21,007 nt of DNA from Puniceicoccales bacterium (GCA_031287845.1 JAITSI010000012.1:1-21007), one strand, 5' to 3'; shown: positions 1-7,616, counted from the stretch's first letter. The notes: a model not told the origin generated them from the letters alone. Made by a program: numbers and translations.

Positions 1-1970
1 TCGAAGTGCGCCCGGGCAGCCGTGGCAAAGATTCCCGCAAAGGCGTCGCCATTAGACTGCGCCGTAGCAACAAAGCTATTGCGGCGGCCAATGGCAGCAA
101 CAGTCCAGCGATCAAAAAAACTATACCCAGACAGCTTAGCATAGGTCAAAAGCCCAAAAACGGAAGCGAGCGATGGGTAGCCCTTCGAATCGGAAGTATG
201 GGTGGTGGCAATAAGACGATTTTCCTCGCCAATTGGTCCCAGGGTCCAGCCACGAAAAGCCGTAATCAAACCTTGGTTAGTATCTGCCGCCATTATGCTA
301 TGTCCAAAGACGGAAGCACTACGCTGGCCATGGGCTTCTATGATAGATCGATTGCCAAGGCCGGCAAAGGTCCAATCGCAGCAAAAAAAGATGGGAAGCG
401 TACAGTTGCTCGCCATTCCAAAAATACCAGCGGTTTCCGCCGTGCTTTGAAGCGTAATGCGATCGCCAAATGGGCCAAATTTCCAGCCGTTTAGCACCTT
501 GGACTCTGCGGAAGGATTATTGCCAATTGGATTACAATTGAACATTCCCCCAAAAACGTTCGCACGGCTCGATGCCGTGGCGATGAGGCAAACGTCGCTG
601 CCAAAGCCGTCAAAGGTCCACTTTTCGAAAATTCCATTTTTCGCACATAAAGTGCTATTTGTGTAAAGGGCAAAAATTCCAGCATGATTAGGCAAATAGG
701 CCCCCGGCGGTGGTAAGGTTCCCGGACCAGGTCCTTCCTTGGGAAAATGCGCAAAAATTGTCCCGGCATGGTCCCGTACGTGACGCACATAGTCGTCGCT
801 GGCAGTGAAAAAGGCGCAGCCGGAACCAATGGGGCCAATACGCCAGCCGTTGCCAATCGCGGGAGATTCGTTTTCATTGCCGTCCCTGGTACCGGCCCTG
901 GCATAGAGACCAAAAATAGCCGCCGCCCCACCTTGCTTGAACGCACCAAAAATATTATCACTACCAAAACCTGCCAGGGTCCAACGATTGAGGATGGAAA
1001 CGGTAGCACCGCTTTGACTAGAGCTTTGATTCGTCCAAATCCCGCCAATGGCACACCCAGCAGAGCCACTGTTCCCCCATGCCAAAAAGCAATTGCCTAT
1101 TCCAATGGGTCCAATGTACCAATCTTCCAGTGCGGATACGGAAGCATAGCTAATGGTACACACCAGGCCAAAGGCGGATGCGCCACCACCACCACTACTA
1201 CTTTTTCCCTCAAAAAGATTGAAATTGCCGATGCCCTCCAGCTTCCAATCATTCAATATCCGATCATCGCCATAAAATTCAGTTTCTGTCACCAATCCAA
1301 ATATTCCCACCGCGGTAGTTGCGGAGCTCAGAAAGCGATTATCATTGCCAATGTAACCAATCCTCCAGTCGTTCAGGGCAGATGAGCAATTTCCTCCAAC
1401 TTCTTTAATGCAACCAAAGATGGAATAGCCACCCGCAAATTCATTGCCGTTGCCAATACCCGCCAACCTCCAACCGTTCAGTGAGCTGGTACCATTTGAG
1501 CAAAGGGTAATTAGGCCAAAAATGCTTCCAGATGCGGCAAATCGATTGCCATTGCCGATGGGACCAATTTTCCAGTCATTTAGGATAGCGACACCGTGCC
1601 CTCCAATGTCATTAACATTAGTACATTCAATACGCCCAAAAATGGAACTCCCCCCCACAAACTCATTGTCATTGCCAATACTTGCCAATTGCCAGTCATT
1701 TAGGCCACGCATAAAATTTGTGCCATAGAAATTTTCCGAACATCCAATTTGATAAATACTGCCAAAAACAGAGCCACTACCCTGAAAATGCATTTCATGG
1801 CCTATTGGAGCAAAGCGCCACCCATCGAGCAAAGCCAACAATCCGTCGAGGACTCCCTTACAATTAATGAATCCAAAAATACTACCATAATTACTACCAA
1901 AATAGCTGCTACTTGACGATGTAAATGTACTTCCATTGGCGAAAGAACCAACGGTCCAGTCGCATAGAGC
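1..1970 (-). repeat. Fifteen degenerate protein repeats with W-x-I-G-x-I-G-x-x-N-x-F core
   Basis: The conserved Trp codons lie at (plus-strand numbering) 1956, 1818, 1692, 1572, 1470, 1365, 1245, 1119, 981, 843, 618, 483, 372, 246 and 105. Spacing is 102-141 bp (34-47 residues), except one 225-bp gap after 843. That longer unit holds a Pro/Gly-rich insert (GPGPGTLPPPGAYLP) and two FA/FG-type tails, so one core may have decayed. From the third unit on, cores alternate between an A type (L/F-A-G-I-G, e.g. LNGWRLAGIGNGNEF) and a B type (I/F-G-P-I-G, e.g. LNDWKIGPIGNGNRF), implying duplication of a two-unit block. At DNA level the plus strand shows recurring ttgccattgccaat and ccaatcttccagtcattcag words. 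Confidence 0.8.
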
Positions 1971-2510
1971 ATTACATTTTTTAATGCCTCTGTGCGTCGT
2001 TCCCCCAAAACAGCAACAGTCGGCCGTCCAATTAACCCTTGCGCCAGCCGGATCAAAGACAATCGAAGAGGCAACGCTCACATAGTCCGAGGAAGGATCA
2101 TCGTAAAAGCCAAGACCAAATACAGAGCCCTTCACCCCAAACGTCCTTCCATCGGATGCAAGGCGGATAGTGAACGAATGTTGTCCAGGCCAAGCGCTAT
2201 TAGCATTGGGAAGTGATTGTGAAAAAAGCGGTTTTAAATCAATGCCAATTGCGCCAGTAATAACATTTTCCGCAGAGCTCAAATTTCTCAAAACCAACAC
2301 TTTACCCTGGTAGGCCAGTCCATCCGCAAAACCAATCCCCCCGGCCAGGGTTCCACTATCCGTAAAGACGATCTCCGCCTCCCCGTTGGTAAAATCTCCC
2401 TCCGTCAGGACAAGCTCTCCGGTCCGGGGCGAATCGATGGAAATCGTCCCCCCGGCCAGCGGCGCCATTGCCCCCAGGCTAAAAATCAACGCGCAAAGAA
2501 AGCCTCTGAC
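1..2510 (-). CDS. Large secreted tandem-repeat protein, C-terminus beyond left edge
   Basis: The minus-strand frame is open without a stop from codon 2510-2508 to the left edge, about 836 codons. Over a region this long and relatively AT-rich, that argues for a real gene. It opens with a signal-peptide-like stretch (VRGFLCALIFSLGAMAPLAGG), then about 180 residues without clear repeats, then at least fifteen repeats of a W-x-[ILFV]-x-x-[IFL]-G-x-x-N-x-F core followed by an [IV]FG[LG] segment. Short alternating hydrophobic runs suggest beta strands, so a beta-solenoid or autotransporter-passenger fold is possible (inference). No anchor or barrel is visible because the C-terminus is missing. The start is unresolved: no ATG, GTG or TTG lies in frame between the upstream in-frame stop and the signal peptide. 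The only in-frame candidates, TTG 2489 and ATG 2468, cut the signal peptide short. Codon use is AT-richer than in the neighbours. I do not recognise the family; it differs from chlamydial Pmp GGA[ILV]/FxxN repeats. Confidence 0.8.
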
Positions 2511-2530
2511 TCCCTGACTCCCTGACTCCC
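2507..2530. repeat. Three perfect 8-bp tandem repeats (TGACTCCC / GGGAGTCA) at a gene start
   Basis: Units lie at 2507-2514, 2515-2522 and 2523-2530. They abut the first residues of the signal peptide of the minus-strand repeat protein. Eight is not a multiple of three, so any copy-number change shifts the frame between upstream starts and the signal peptide. On the minus strand each unit contains a GGGAG purine core resembling a Shine-Dalgarno sequence. The repeat is seen directly; its role in switching is inference. Confidence 0.9.
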
Positions 2531-2776
2531 TATATTGTCATACATTTGGACAGTCTGACGACATTCGGACGGGATGGCAAACTTTTTTTACCGTTTTTGC
2601 GGAAAAATTTCACGCCACATCGGAGCGCATCCGCCGGCAAAACGGCCGGGGGCCAGCGGTGGAATTTCCCGGCGCCCATCGGGATCGGCCGGGCCGCGGA
2701 GTGCATCCGGATCCCATTCGACGGAGCGGAAAAAAATGCTTGCGGTTTCCACCGGTGCGGCCATCATGGGAAAGTC
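2531..2776. other. Divergent intergenic region between the repeat protein and the methyltransferase
   Basis: About 246 bases separate two genes that point away from each other. The part nearest the repeat gene is AT-rich. It holds ATG codons on the minus strand at 2545 and 2541 and a small inverted repeat TGTC-N9-GACA (about 2537-2553). I could not assign a convincing -35/-10 pair in either direction. The right half is GC-rich and holds a short open frame starting at 2736. Confidence 0.4.
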
Positions 2777-2789
2777 ATGGTTACCTTAA
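2736..2789 (+). CDS. Possible 17-residue upstream peptide overlapping the methyltransferase start
   Basis: GGAG at 2723-2726 lies 9 bases before an ATG at 2736. The frame reads 17 codons and stops at TAA 2787-2789, overlapping the methyltransferase start at 2777 in another frame. The methyltransferase ATG has no well-spaced ribosome site of its own, so translational coupling through this peptide is possible. A chance ORF is equally possible, and the peptide has no recognisable features. Confidence 0.22.
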   Translation: MLAVSTGAAIMGKSWLP

Positions 2790-3658
2790 GCGCTGCTTTG
2801 CTGGGTCTTGCCTCCATCCTTCAACTTCCTCCGCCGGCCGGGGCCACGGAGCCTTCTCCCTTTGTCGCGCCGCTGCCGTCCTGCGTCCTCCAGCGCTACG
2901 ACTGGGCCCGGCACGTGGTCATACCGCCCAACGCCAGCAAGCGTTCCCTGGATCCGGCGGGCCCCCGCGGGTCCCAGGTGCACAAATTTGGCACCCACAA
3001 CCGGCACTACTCCGAGATTCCTGCCAGCGCCGCCTTCGTGGACACGTTTTTGTCCGATGCCATCCCGCTCACCACCGACGCCCACATCATGATCTTCGGG
3101 GCACTTCTCGCCCTGGAAGCCTTTCCCGACGGCATCGCCATCGACCTGGGCTCCGGCGTTGGCAAGTCGAGCAACCTGCTGGGCGCCGTTTTTTCGCGGA
3201 GCACGGTCTATGCCCTTGATACCTACACCGGCCTGCCCTACGTCTGGAAGCGCGGGGACCTGGGAGACATGCCCATCGGCACCTTTGCCCCGAAGTCGGC
3301 CTCCGACACGGGCCGGCAGCCGCCCTTTCCCCTGCTCGACAACGTGGTCGCGGTCAAGGGCCTCTTTTCCGAAACCCTGCCCCAGCTGCTGCCCGCCATT
3401 GGCCCCGCTCCGCTCGCCCTGGTGCACATCGACAGTGACCTCTACGCCAGCGCCGTCGAGGGGCTGACCCCGCTCCTACCCTTGCTGCGGGTGGGGACGG
3501 TGCTGATATTTGACGAATTTTACAACTACCCAGGCGCGGAGGAGGACGAGTTCCGGGCCTTCCGCGAGCTGATCCAGGGGCGGGGATTTGGCTTCCGGGC
3601 CGTGGCATATAATGCTTACCATCAGCAGGTTATTATCCAAATCACGCAACTCCCCTAA
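2777..3658 (+). CDS. Class I SAM-dependent methyltransferase, TylF/macrocin-O-methyltransferase-like, with N-terminal signal-like segment
   Basis: The protein is 293 residues from the ATG at 2777. The Rossmann fold is marked by motif I DLGSGVGKSS (123-132), the post-I acidic turn LDTYTGLP (147-154), VHIDSDLYASAVEGL (216-230) and IFDEFYNYPGA (244-254). The acidic DSD and DE residues match the metal/substrate side of the TylF/Methyltransf_24 group, which often methylates sugar hydroxyls. The first 23 residues (MVTLSAALLGLASILQLPPPAGA) resemble a Sec signal with an Ala-rich cleavage site. That is odd for an enzyme that needs cytoplasmic SAM, so it may instead be a membrane tether or the start may be wrong. 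The same frame is open back to an ATG at 2546, but that extension is Arg/Gly/Pro-rich and unlike a domain. It is followed after 45 bases by the ABC ATPase gene. The substrate is unknown. Confidence 0.8.
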   Translation: MVTLSAALLGLASILQLPPPAGATEPSPFVAPLPSCVLQRYDWARHVVIPPNASKRSLDPAGPRGSQVHKFGTHNRHYSEIPASAAFVDTFLSDAIPLTTDAHIMIFGALLALEAFPDGIAIDLGSGVGKSSNLLGAVFSRSTVYALDTYTGLPYVWKRGDLGDMPIGTFAPKSASDTGRQPPFPLLDNVVAVKGLFSETLPQLLPAIGPAPLALVHIDSDLYASAVEGLTPLLPLLRVGTVLIFDEFYNYPGAEEDEFRAFRELIQGRGFGFRAVAYNAYHQQVIIQITQLP

Positions 3659-3687
3659 CTTTTCTTGACAAGCCCCATCCCCCCACC

Positions 3688-3692
3688 AAGGG
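3688..3692 (+). promoter_or_regulatory. Shine-Dalgarno AAGGG deciding the ATPase start
   Basis: AAGGG lies 11 bases before ATG 3704. It favours that start over the TTG at 3665, whose added residues are Pro-rich and not conserved-looking. The same AAGGG with 11-base spacing precedes leuS. Confidence 0.5.
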
Positions 3693-3703
3693 TTGCGCCG
3701 CCC

Positions 3704-4768
3704 ATGGTTGGGATCGGCGTTGAACACGTGTCAAAGTGCTTCGGCACGGCGATGGCGCTCCAGGACATCCACCTCTCCGTCCAAGGGGGGGAGCTGTTTT
3801 TTCTCCTCGGCCCCAGCGGCTGCGGCAAGACCACGCTCCTCCGCATCCTGGCCGGCTTCTGTGCCCCGGATGCCGGACAATTGTTTTTCGGCAGCCGGGA
3901 CGTGACCCGCCTTCCGGCCCACCTGCGCCAGACCGGCATGGTATTTCAAAGCTATGCCCTCTGGCCCCACATGACCGTCGCCGACAACGTGGCCTTCGGC
4001 CTGCGGCAGAAAAAATTGCCCCGCTCTGTCATCCAGGAACGGCTGGAGGAGACCCTGGTCAGCGTCCGCATGGAGCAGTATGCCCAGCGCAAGCCCAACG
4101 AGCTATCCGGTGGCCAGCAGCAGCGGGTGGCCCTGGCCCGGGCCCTGGCCATCCGGCCGCGCTGCCTGCTCCTGGACGAGCCGCTGTCCAACCTGGATGC
4201 CCAGCTGCGCAATGAGATGCGCCTGGAAATCCGCCGGCTCTGCAAGGCCCACCGGCTTACCACGGTCTACGTCACCCACGACCAGAAGGAGGCCCTGTCC
4301 GTCGCCGACCGCATCGCCGTATTTTCCCGGGGCCGGGTGGAGCAGGTCGGAACCCCGCTCAAGGTCTACAAGACCCCGAAAAATCGCTTCGTGGCGCAGT
4401 TCGTGGGGGAGAGCAACTTCGTCGAGGGCCGGGTGCTGGGCCGGGAGGGGGAGCGGTGCACGGTGGAGACCGCGCTGGGCCAGTTGCTGGGGACGGCCGG
4501 TGACCCGGCCATCGCCCTCGGAGACCACGTCTACCTGTCTCTGCGACCCGAAGCCATCCGCCTGCGCGGGGAACGCATCGACTGCAACTGCCTGGAGGGA
4601 AAGCTTGTGGACGTGACCTACTTCGGCGAGGTGGCCCACTACGACTTTTTGCGCTGCGGCATCCGCCTCAAGGTGTCGGAGCTCAATCCGCGCCATTTGC
4701 AGCACAGCTCGGAGGAAATCATCTACGCCAACATGCGGCCGGAGGACGTGCTCCTGCTCCGGTCCTGA
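3704..4768 (+). CDS. ABC importer ATP-binding subunit (PotA/FbpC/MalK-type)
   Basis: The 354-residue cytoplasmic ATPase energises uptake of a solute delivered by a periplasmic binding protein. Walker A GPSGCGKTT is at 36-44, the Q-loop FQSYALWPH at 81-89, signature LSGGQQQRV at 134-142, Walker B CLLLDEP at 154-160 with D-loop SNLD, and the switch His in YVTHDQ near 192. After about residue 230 comes a TOBE-type C-terminal region (FVGESNF, SLRPEAIRL), as in iron(III), polyamine and sugar importers. Length is normal for the family. It lies 10 bases before the binding-protein gene and so is surely co-transcribed with it. No permease gene lies on either side, so the membrane partner must be encoded elsewhere. 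The substrate cannot be read from the ATPase. Confidence 0.93.
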   Translation: MVGIGVEHVSKCFGTAMALQDIHLSVQGGELFFLLGPSGCGKTTLLRILAGFCAPDAGQLFFGSRDVTRLPAHLRQTGMVFQSYALWPHMTVADNVAFGLRQKKLPRSVIQERLEETLVSVRMEQYAQRKPNELSGGQQQRVALARALAIRPRCLLLDEPLSNLDAQLRNEMRLEIRRLCKAHRLTTVYVTHDQKEALSVADRIAVFSRGRVEQVGTPLKVYKTPKNRFVAQFVGESNFVEGRVLGREGERCTVETALGQLLGTAGDPAIALGDHVYLSLRPEAIRLRGERIDCNCLEGKLVDVTYFGEVAHYDFLRCGIRLKVSELNPRHLQHSSEEIIYANMRPEDVLLLRS

Positions 4769-4778
4769 TCTCTTTGCC

Positions 4779-6440
4779 ATGCTCCGCAAATCCCTGCTCG
4801 GTCTCTCCCTCGCCGCGGTGCTGAGCCTGCCCTTCCTTGTCCGCGACTCCCGGTCGGCCATCGACGCGGCCGCCGATGACACCGTGGTCATCCTCACCGG
4901 CCACAACGAAAATCTGCGCTACGAGCTGGGCCGGGGCTTTCGGGAGTGGTACCGGCGGCGCACGGGCCGGACGGTCTACGTGGACTGGCGCTTTCTGGGC
5001 GGCGTGAGCGAGGTGATCCGCTACCTGGACAGCGTCTACACCGGCGCCTTCCGCTACCACTGGGAACACGACCTGCACCGGCCCTGGACCGATGAGGTGC
5101 AGCGCATATTTGTCCACAGGACCGCGGACCGGAGCCGCTGGAAGACCCAGCTGGAGCGGGAGGTTTGCGGGAGCTTCTACGACTCCTCCATCTCCTCGGG
5201 CGTGGACCTGTTCTTTGGCGGCGGCGCCTCGGAGTTCGTCATCCAGGCGGACCTGGGGACCCTGGTGGACTGCGGCCTGCGGGAGGAGCATCCGGAGTGG
5301 TTCTGCGATGAGGCCATCCCCCACCACTTTGCCGGGGAAGAACTCTGGGACGGGCAGGGCCGCTGGTTCGGCCAGGTATTTTCCACCTTTGGCATCCTGA
5401 TCAACCGCGATGCGCTGGCGGCCCGTGGCGTGGACGGCGACGGAATTGTCCAGTGGGAACAGCTGGCGGATCCCCGGCTCGTGGGCATGGTGGCGCTGGC
5501 GGACCCGTCAAAGAGCAGCGCCCTTCTCAAGGCCTGCGAATCCATCATCCAGCAGCAGATGCTGTTCTGCCTGCGCGAAATGCCAAGGGAGGAGGGCATG
5601 GCTCCGGAGGAGCGGGAGCGGCGGGGCGTGGCGGAGGGATGGATGCGGGGACTGCGCCTGCTGCAGCGCATTTCGGCCAACGCGCGCTACTACGCCGATG
5701 CCCCGTCCAAGATGATCTTGGACGTCTCCAGCGGCAACAGCGCCGTCGGCATCATCGTGGACTTCATGGGCCAGTCCCAGGTCGACGAGGATAGAAGGCG
5801 CTGCGGCCACGGGCGGCTGCGCTTCGTGCTCCCGGCAAACGGCTCCGCCATCAGCGCGGACCCCATCGCCATGCTGCGGGGTGCTCCCAATGCAAATGTG
5901 GCCAAGTTGTTCATGGAATACGTTTTGGGCCTGGACGGCCAGAAGGTGGTTTCCTTTGCCGTCGGGACACCGGGCGGGCCCGTGCGCAGTGGCCTGTTCC
6001 GTCCCGCCATGCGCCGGGAAATCTACTCCGCCGAATTTGACCCCTACCGGCTGGTTTCCGGCAATCCCTACGTGGACCTGGCCGACTTTGACTACCACCG
6101 CGAGCGCACCATCGCCGTCTACGCCGCCCTCAAGTGGGCTGTCAAATATTCCTGCATCGTGCCCCACGGGGAACTGGTGGAGGCGTGGCGCGCCATCCTT
6201 GAGGCGCGGGAGGAGGGCAGGTGGGAGGCGGCGGAGAATGCCCTGCGCGTTTTGGAAGACTTTTCCGGCTTTGCCATCGGGGAAATTTCCCAGACCCTGG
6301 AGCCCATCCTGCACCAGGCCAGCCCGGCAAAGTCACTCGCCCTGCAGCGGAAAATTACGCGCCGCTTCCAGGAGCAGTATGCCCGGGCCCGGCGCATGGC
6401 AGAGGCGAAGGAGGACCCGACGATTTCTTTGGCCCGGTAG
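4779..6440 (+). CDS. Periplasmic extracellular solute-binding protein of the ABC importer
   Basis: The 553-residue protein has an N-terminal Sec signal (MLRKSLLGLSLAAVLSLPF, cleavage probably after about residue 27). The mature start VVILTGHNENLRYELGRGF, then GVDLFFGGGASEF, FSTFGILINRDAL, VGMVALADPSKSSA, NSAVGIIVDFMGQ and the C-terminal AMLRGAPNANVAKLF-MEYVLG pattern are typical of the iron(III)/AfuA-like solute-binding superfamily (SBP_bac_6/11 style). At 553 residues it is much longer than the usual roughly 340. The extra length includes a charged insert (EEGMAPEERERRG) and a helical C-terminal extension. It directly follows the ATPase gene. I see no clear Shine-Dalgarno before ATG 4779, which fits coupling to the upstream stop. 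Metal ligands cannot be assigned with confidence, so the substrate (metal, polyamine, sugar or phosphate ester) is open. Confidence 0.85.
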   Translation: MLRKSLLGLSLAAVLSLPFLVRDSRSAIDAAADDTVVILTGHNENLRYELGRGFREWYRRRTGRTVYVDWRFLGGVSEVIRYLDSVYTGAFRYHWEHDLHRPWTDEVQRIFVHRTADRSRWKTQLEREVCGSFYDSSISSGVDLFFGGGASEFVIQADLGTLVDCGLREEHPEWFCDEAIPHHFAGEELWDGQGRWFGQVFSTFGILINRDALAARGVDGDGIVQWEQLADPRLVGMVALADPSKSSALLKACESIIQQQMLFCLREMPREEGMAPEERERRGVAEGWMRGLRLLQRISANARYYADAPSKMILDVSSGNSAVGIIVDFMGQSQVDEDRRRCGHGRLRFVLPANGSAISADPIAMLRGAPNANVAKLFMEYVLGLDGQKVVSFAVGTPGGPVRSGLFRPAMRREIYSAEFDPYRLVSGNPYVDLADFDYHRERTIAVYAALKWAVKYSCIVPHGELVEAWRAILEAREEGRWEAAENALRVLEDFSGFAIGEISQTLEPILHQASPAKSLALQRKITRRFQEQYARARRMAEAKEDPTISLAR

Positions 6441-6446
6441 GGCCAA
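6429..6446 (+). terminator. Hairpin over the stop codon of the solute-binding protein gene
   Basis: TTGGCCC (6429-6435), loop GGTA and GGGCCAA (6440-6446) form a perfect 7-bp stem spanning the TAG stop. No T-run follows, so intrinsic termination is uncertain; it could instead stabilise the 3' end. Confidence 0.35.
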
Positions 6447-6452
6447 TGACAG

Positions 6453-6575
6453 TTCAAAGGGGACTGTGCCCCCCTGGCCCCCCGCGAAGTGCCGTCGCCA
6501 TGGCACCGATGGCCTGGGGGAAGCGAAGCACAGCGAAGCTGGGGACAGCGCCCCCAACCGGGCCCGGAGGTCGCA
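6453..6575. repeat. GC-rich hairpin repeat, copy A1 (degenerate)
   Basis: It begins TTCAAAGGGG, continues through a CCCCGCGAAGTGCCGTCGCC segment and GGCACCGATGGC, then GGGGAAGCGAAGC, and ends in an imperfect hairpin TGGGGAC-agc-GCCCCCA (6540-6556) and CCGGGCCCGG. The same module order is found in copies A2 and B1, in the same orientation. It lies just after the solute-binding protein gene. Confidence 0.8.
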
Positions 6576-6702
6576 AAGGGGGCTGCCGCGCCCCTTTGCC
6601 AATTCCCCGCCCACGGAGTGCCGTAGCATCGATAATTGGGGGAAGCGAAGCTGGGGGCAAAGCCCCCAAATGGGCCCGGCCGGCCCTCGAGGCCTCCATC
6701 AG
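6576..6702. repeat. GC-rich hairpin repeat, copy A2
   Basis: This is the second unit in tandem with A1. AAAGGGG/CCCCTTT pairs around a 9-base loop (6576-6598). After a diverged middle (GGAGTGCCGTAGCATCGAT) comes GGGGGAAGCGAAGC, then a perfect hairpin TGGGGGC-aaa-GCCCCCA (6652-6668) and GGGCCCGGCCGGCCCTCGAG-GCCT (6672-6695). The last segment is nearly identical to that in B1. It holds no credible gene. Confidence 0.82.
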
Positions 6703-6935
6703 GGCCGTCCCGCGGCACTGCCCGCTCCGCCGGGCAGCGCCCGTAGGAGGCCTTTCCCTCAAGAAGTCAAGCTCCTGTGCCACAGGTCCGTATCGGGCAC
6801 TTTTTCAGGTGAAGGTGGAATGTGGGTTTACAGGTCCTGAGCCTAGGATTTTTCCCGCCCTCCACCGTCCAGGGGAGCCGGGCAATTCGCAGGGGGGGCA
6901 CGGGCTCCCCCTGGGTCTTCGGCCGGTGGATCGGA
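6703..6935. other. Gene-free spacer with hairpins between convergent genes
   Basis: No coding frame is credible here. Visible structures are CTGCCCG-ctccgc-CGGGCAG (6718-6737), CCTGTG-c-CACAGG (6773-6785) and GGGGAGCC (6872-6879) pairing with GGCTCCCC (6903-6910). The last lies just downstream of the minus-strand gene ending at 6936 and could end its transcript, though it has no T-run. Confidence 0.4.
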
Positions 6936-7616
6936 TCAGTGCAGGCCGATTTCCGGCGGTTGCGCCGTCCAGGTGAAGTCCGCTTCGCCATCCATGCGCA
7001 GGCCGAAGGGCTTCCCCTCTGGGCCGGGCCGGTCGGCGTCGGGCAGATTGGAATAGACGTAGGCCAGGAGCGCCGTCGCCGGGATTCCGGTTCCCTCTCC
7101 CGCTGCGCCGTGGATGGCGAGCAGGTTGTGGACCTGTGCTTCCATTTCCTTCCCTATCAGCCGCACCTTTTCCATGTGCGCCAGCCCTTCCCGCTTGGCA
7201 TTTTTGAGAACCGGCAGATCCAGCTGTGCCGCAAAAATTAGATTTCCGCTCCGCAGGTACAGGGCCGTGCAGGCCCGGTCCCTGCCGCAGGAGTCGTTGC
7301 CGCAGATTAGAAAGGGCTCCTTCTCCCCGTGCTGTGCCAGGTAGTCGAAGTTTTTCCGCAGATTGACCAGCTCCCACTTCGCGCCGTTGCCGGTGCAAAC
7401 GCGGTAGTTGCGGCTCCACGGCCCTAGTTTCATGCTCTGCCGCAGCTCAGGCCAGCTGCCCAGCACGGGCAAAAGCTTCTCTTTGACCGGCGGTGTAATG
7501 ATCATCTCCTCCGGAATCATGGCGGCCTTTTCGAAGTACTCGTCCATCTTTGCCAGGTATTCCAGCGCGCTCTGCCTATCCGTGACTCCCCTAGCCGTGA
7601 TGCCTCCCCTATCCAT
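6936..7616 (-). CDS. Unrecognised 226-residue cytoplasmic protein
   Basis: I do not recognise this protein. It has no signal peptide or membrane segment. Features are an acidic helical N-terminal part (SALEYLAKMDEYFEKAAM), a Cys/Asp-rich loop ICGNDSCGRDRAC that could bind metal or be redox-active (inference), a charged helix (LKNAKREGLAHMEKVRLIGK) and LLAYVYSNLPDADRPGPEGK near the C-terminus. I chose ATG 7616 because AGGGGAGG lies four bases upstream. The frame also has an ATG at 7679, which lacks a ribosome site and would put the palindrome at 7647-7660 inside the gene. The first codons lie in an 18-bp repeat, giving RGGITA/RGVTD-like residues. The gene stands alone between hairpin-repeat clusters A and B and converges on the ABC genes. 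Confidence 0.65.
   Translation of the reverse strand: MDRGGITARGVTDRQSALEYLAKMDEYFEKAAMIPEEMIITPPVKEKLLPVLGSWPELRQSMKLGPWSRNYRVCTGNGAKWELVNLRKNFDYLAQHGEKEPFLICGNDSCGRDRACTALYLRSGNLIFAAQLDLPVLKNAKREGLAHMEKVRLIGKEMEAQVHNLLAIHGAAGEGTGIPATALLAYVYSNLPDADRPGPEGKPFGLRMDGEADFTWTAQPPEIGLH

Noticed and set aside
6..1728. Several plus-strand open frames of 60-210 residues at the left end
   Set aside because: They are antisense to the continuous minus-strand repeat gene, start internally and show no family features; the minus frame alone is open through the full region with a coherent repeat.
1..1970. Chlamydial Pmp-type repeats
   Set aside because: The GGA[ILV] and FxxN tetrapeptide pairs of Pmp proteins are not the recurring element here; the core is W-centred.
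6221..6976. Open frames across the A repeats on both strands
   Set aside because: They are read from hairpin repeats and spacer; similar peptides appear at repeat B, showing they are translated repeats, not genes.
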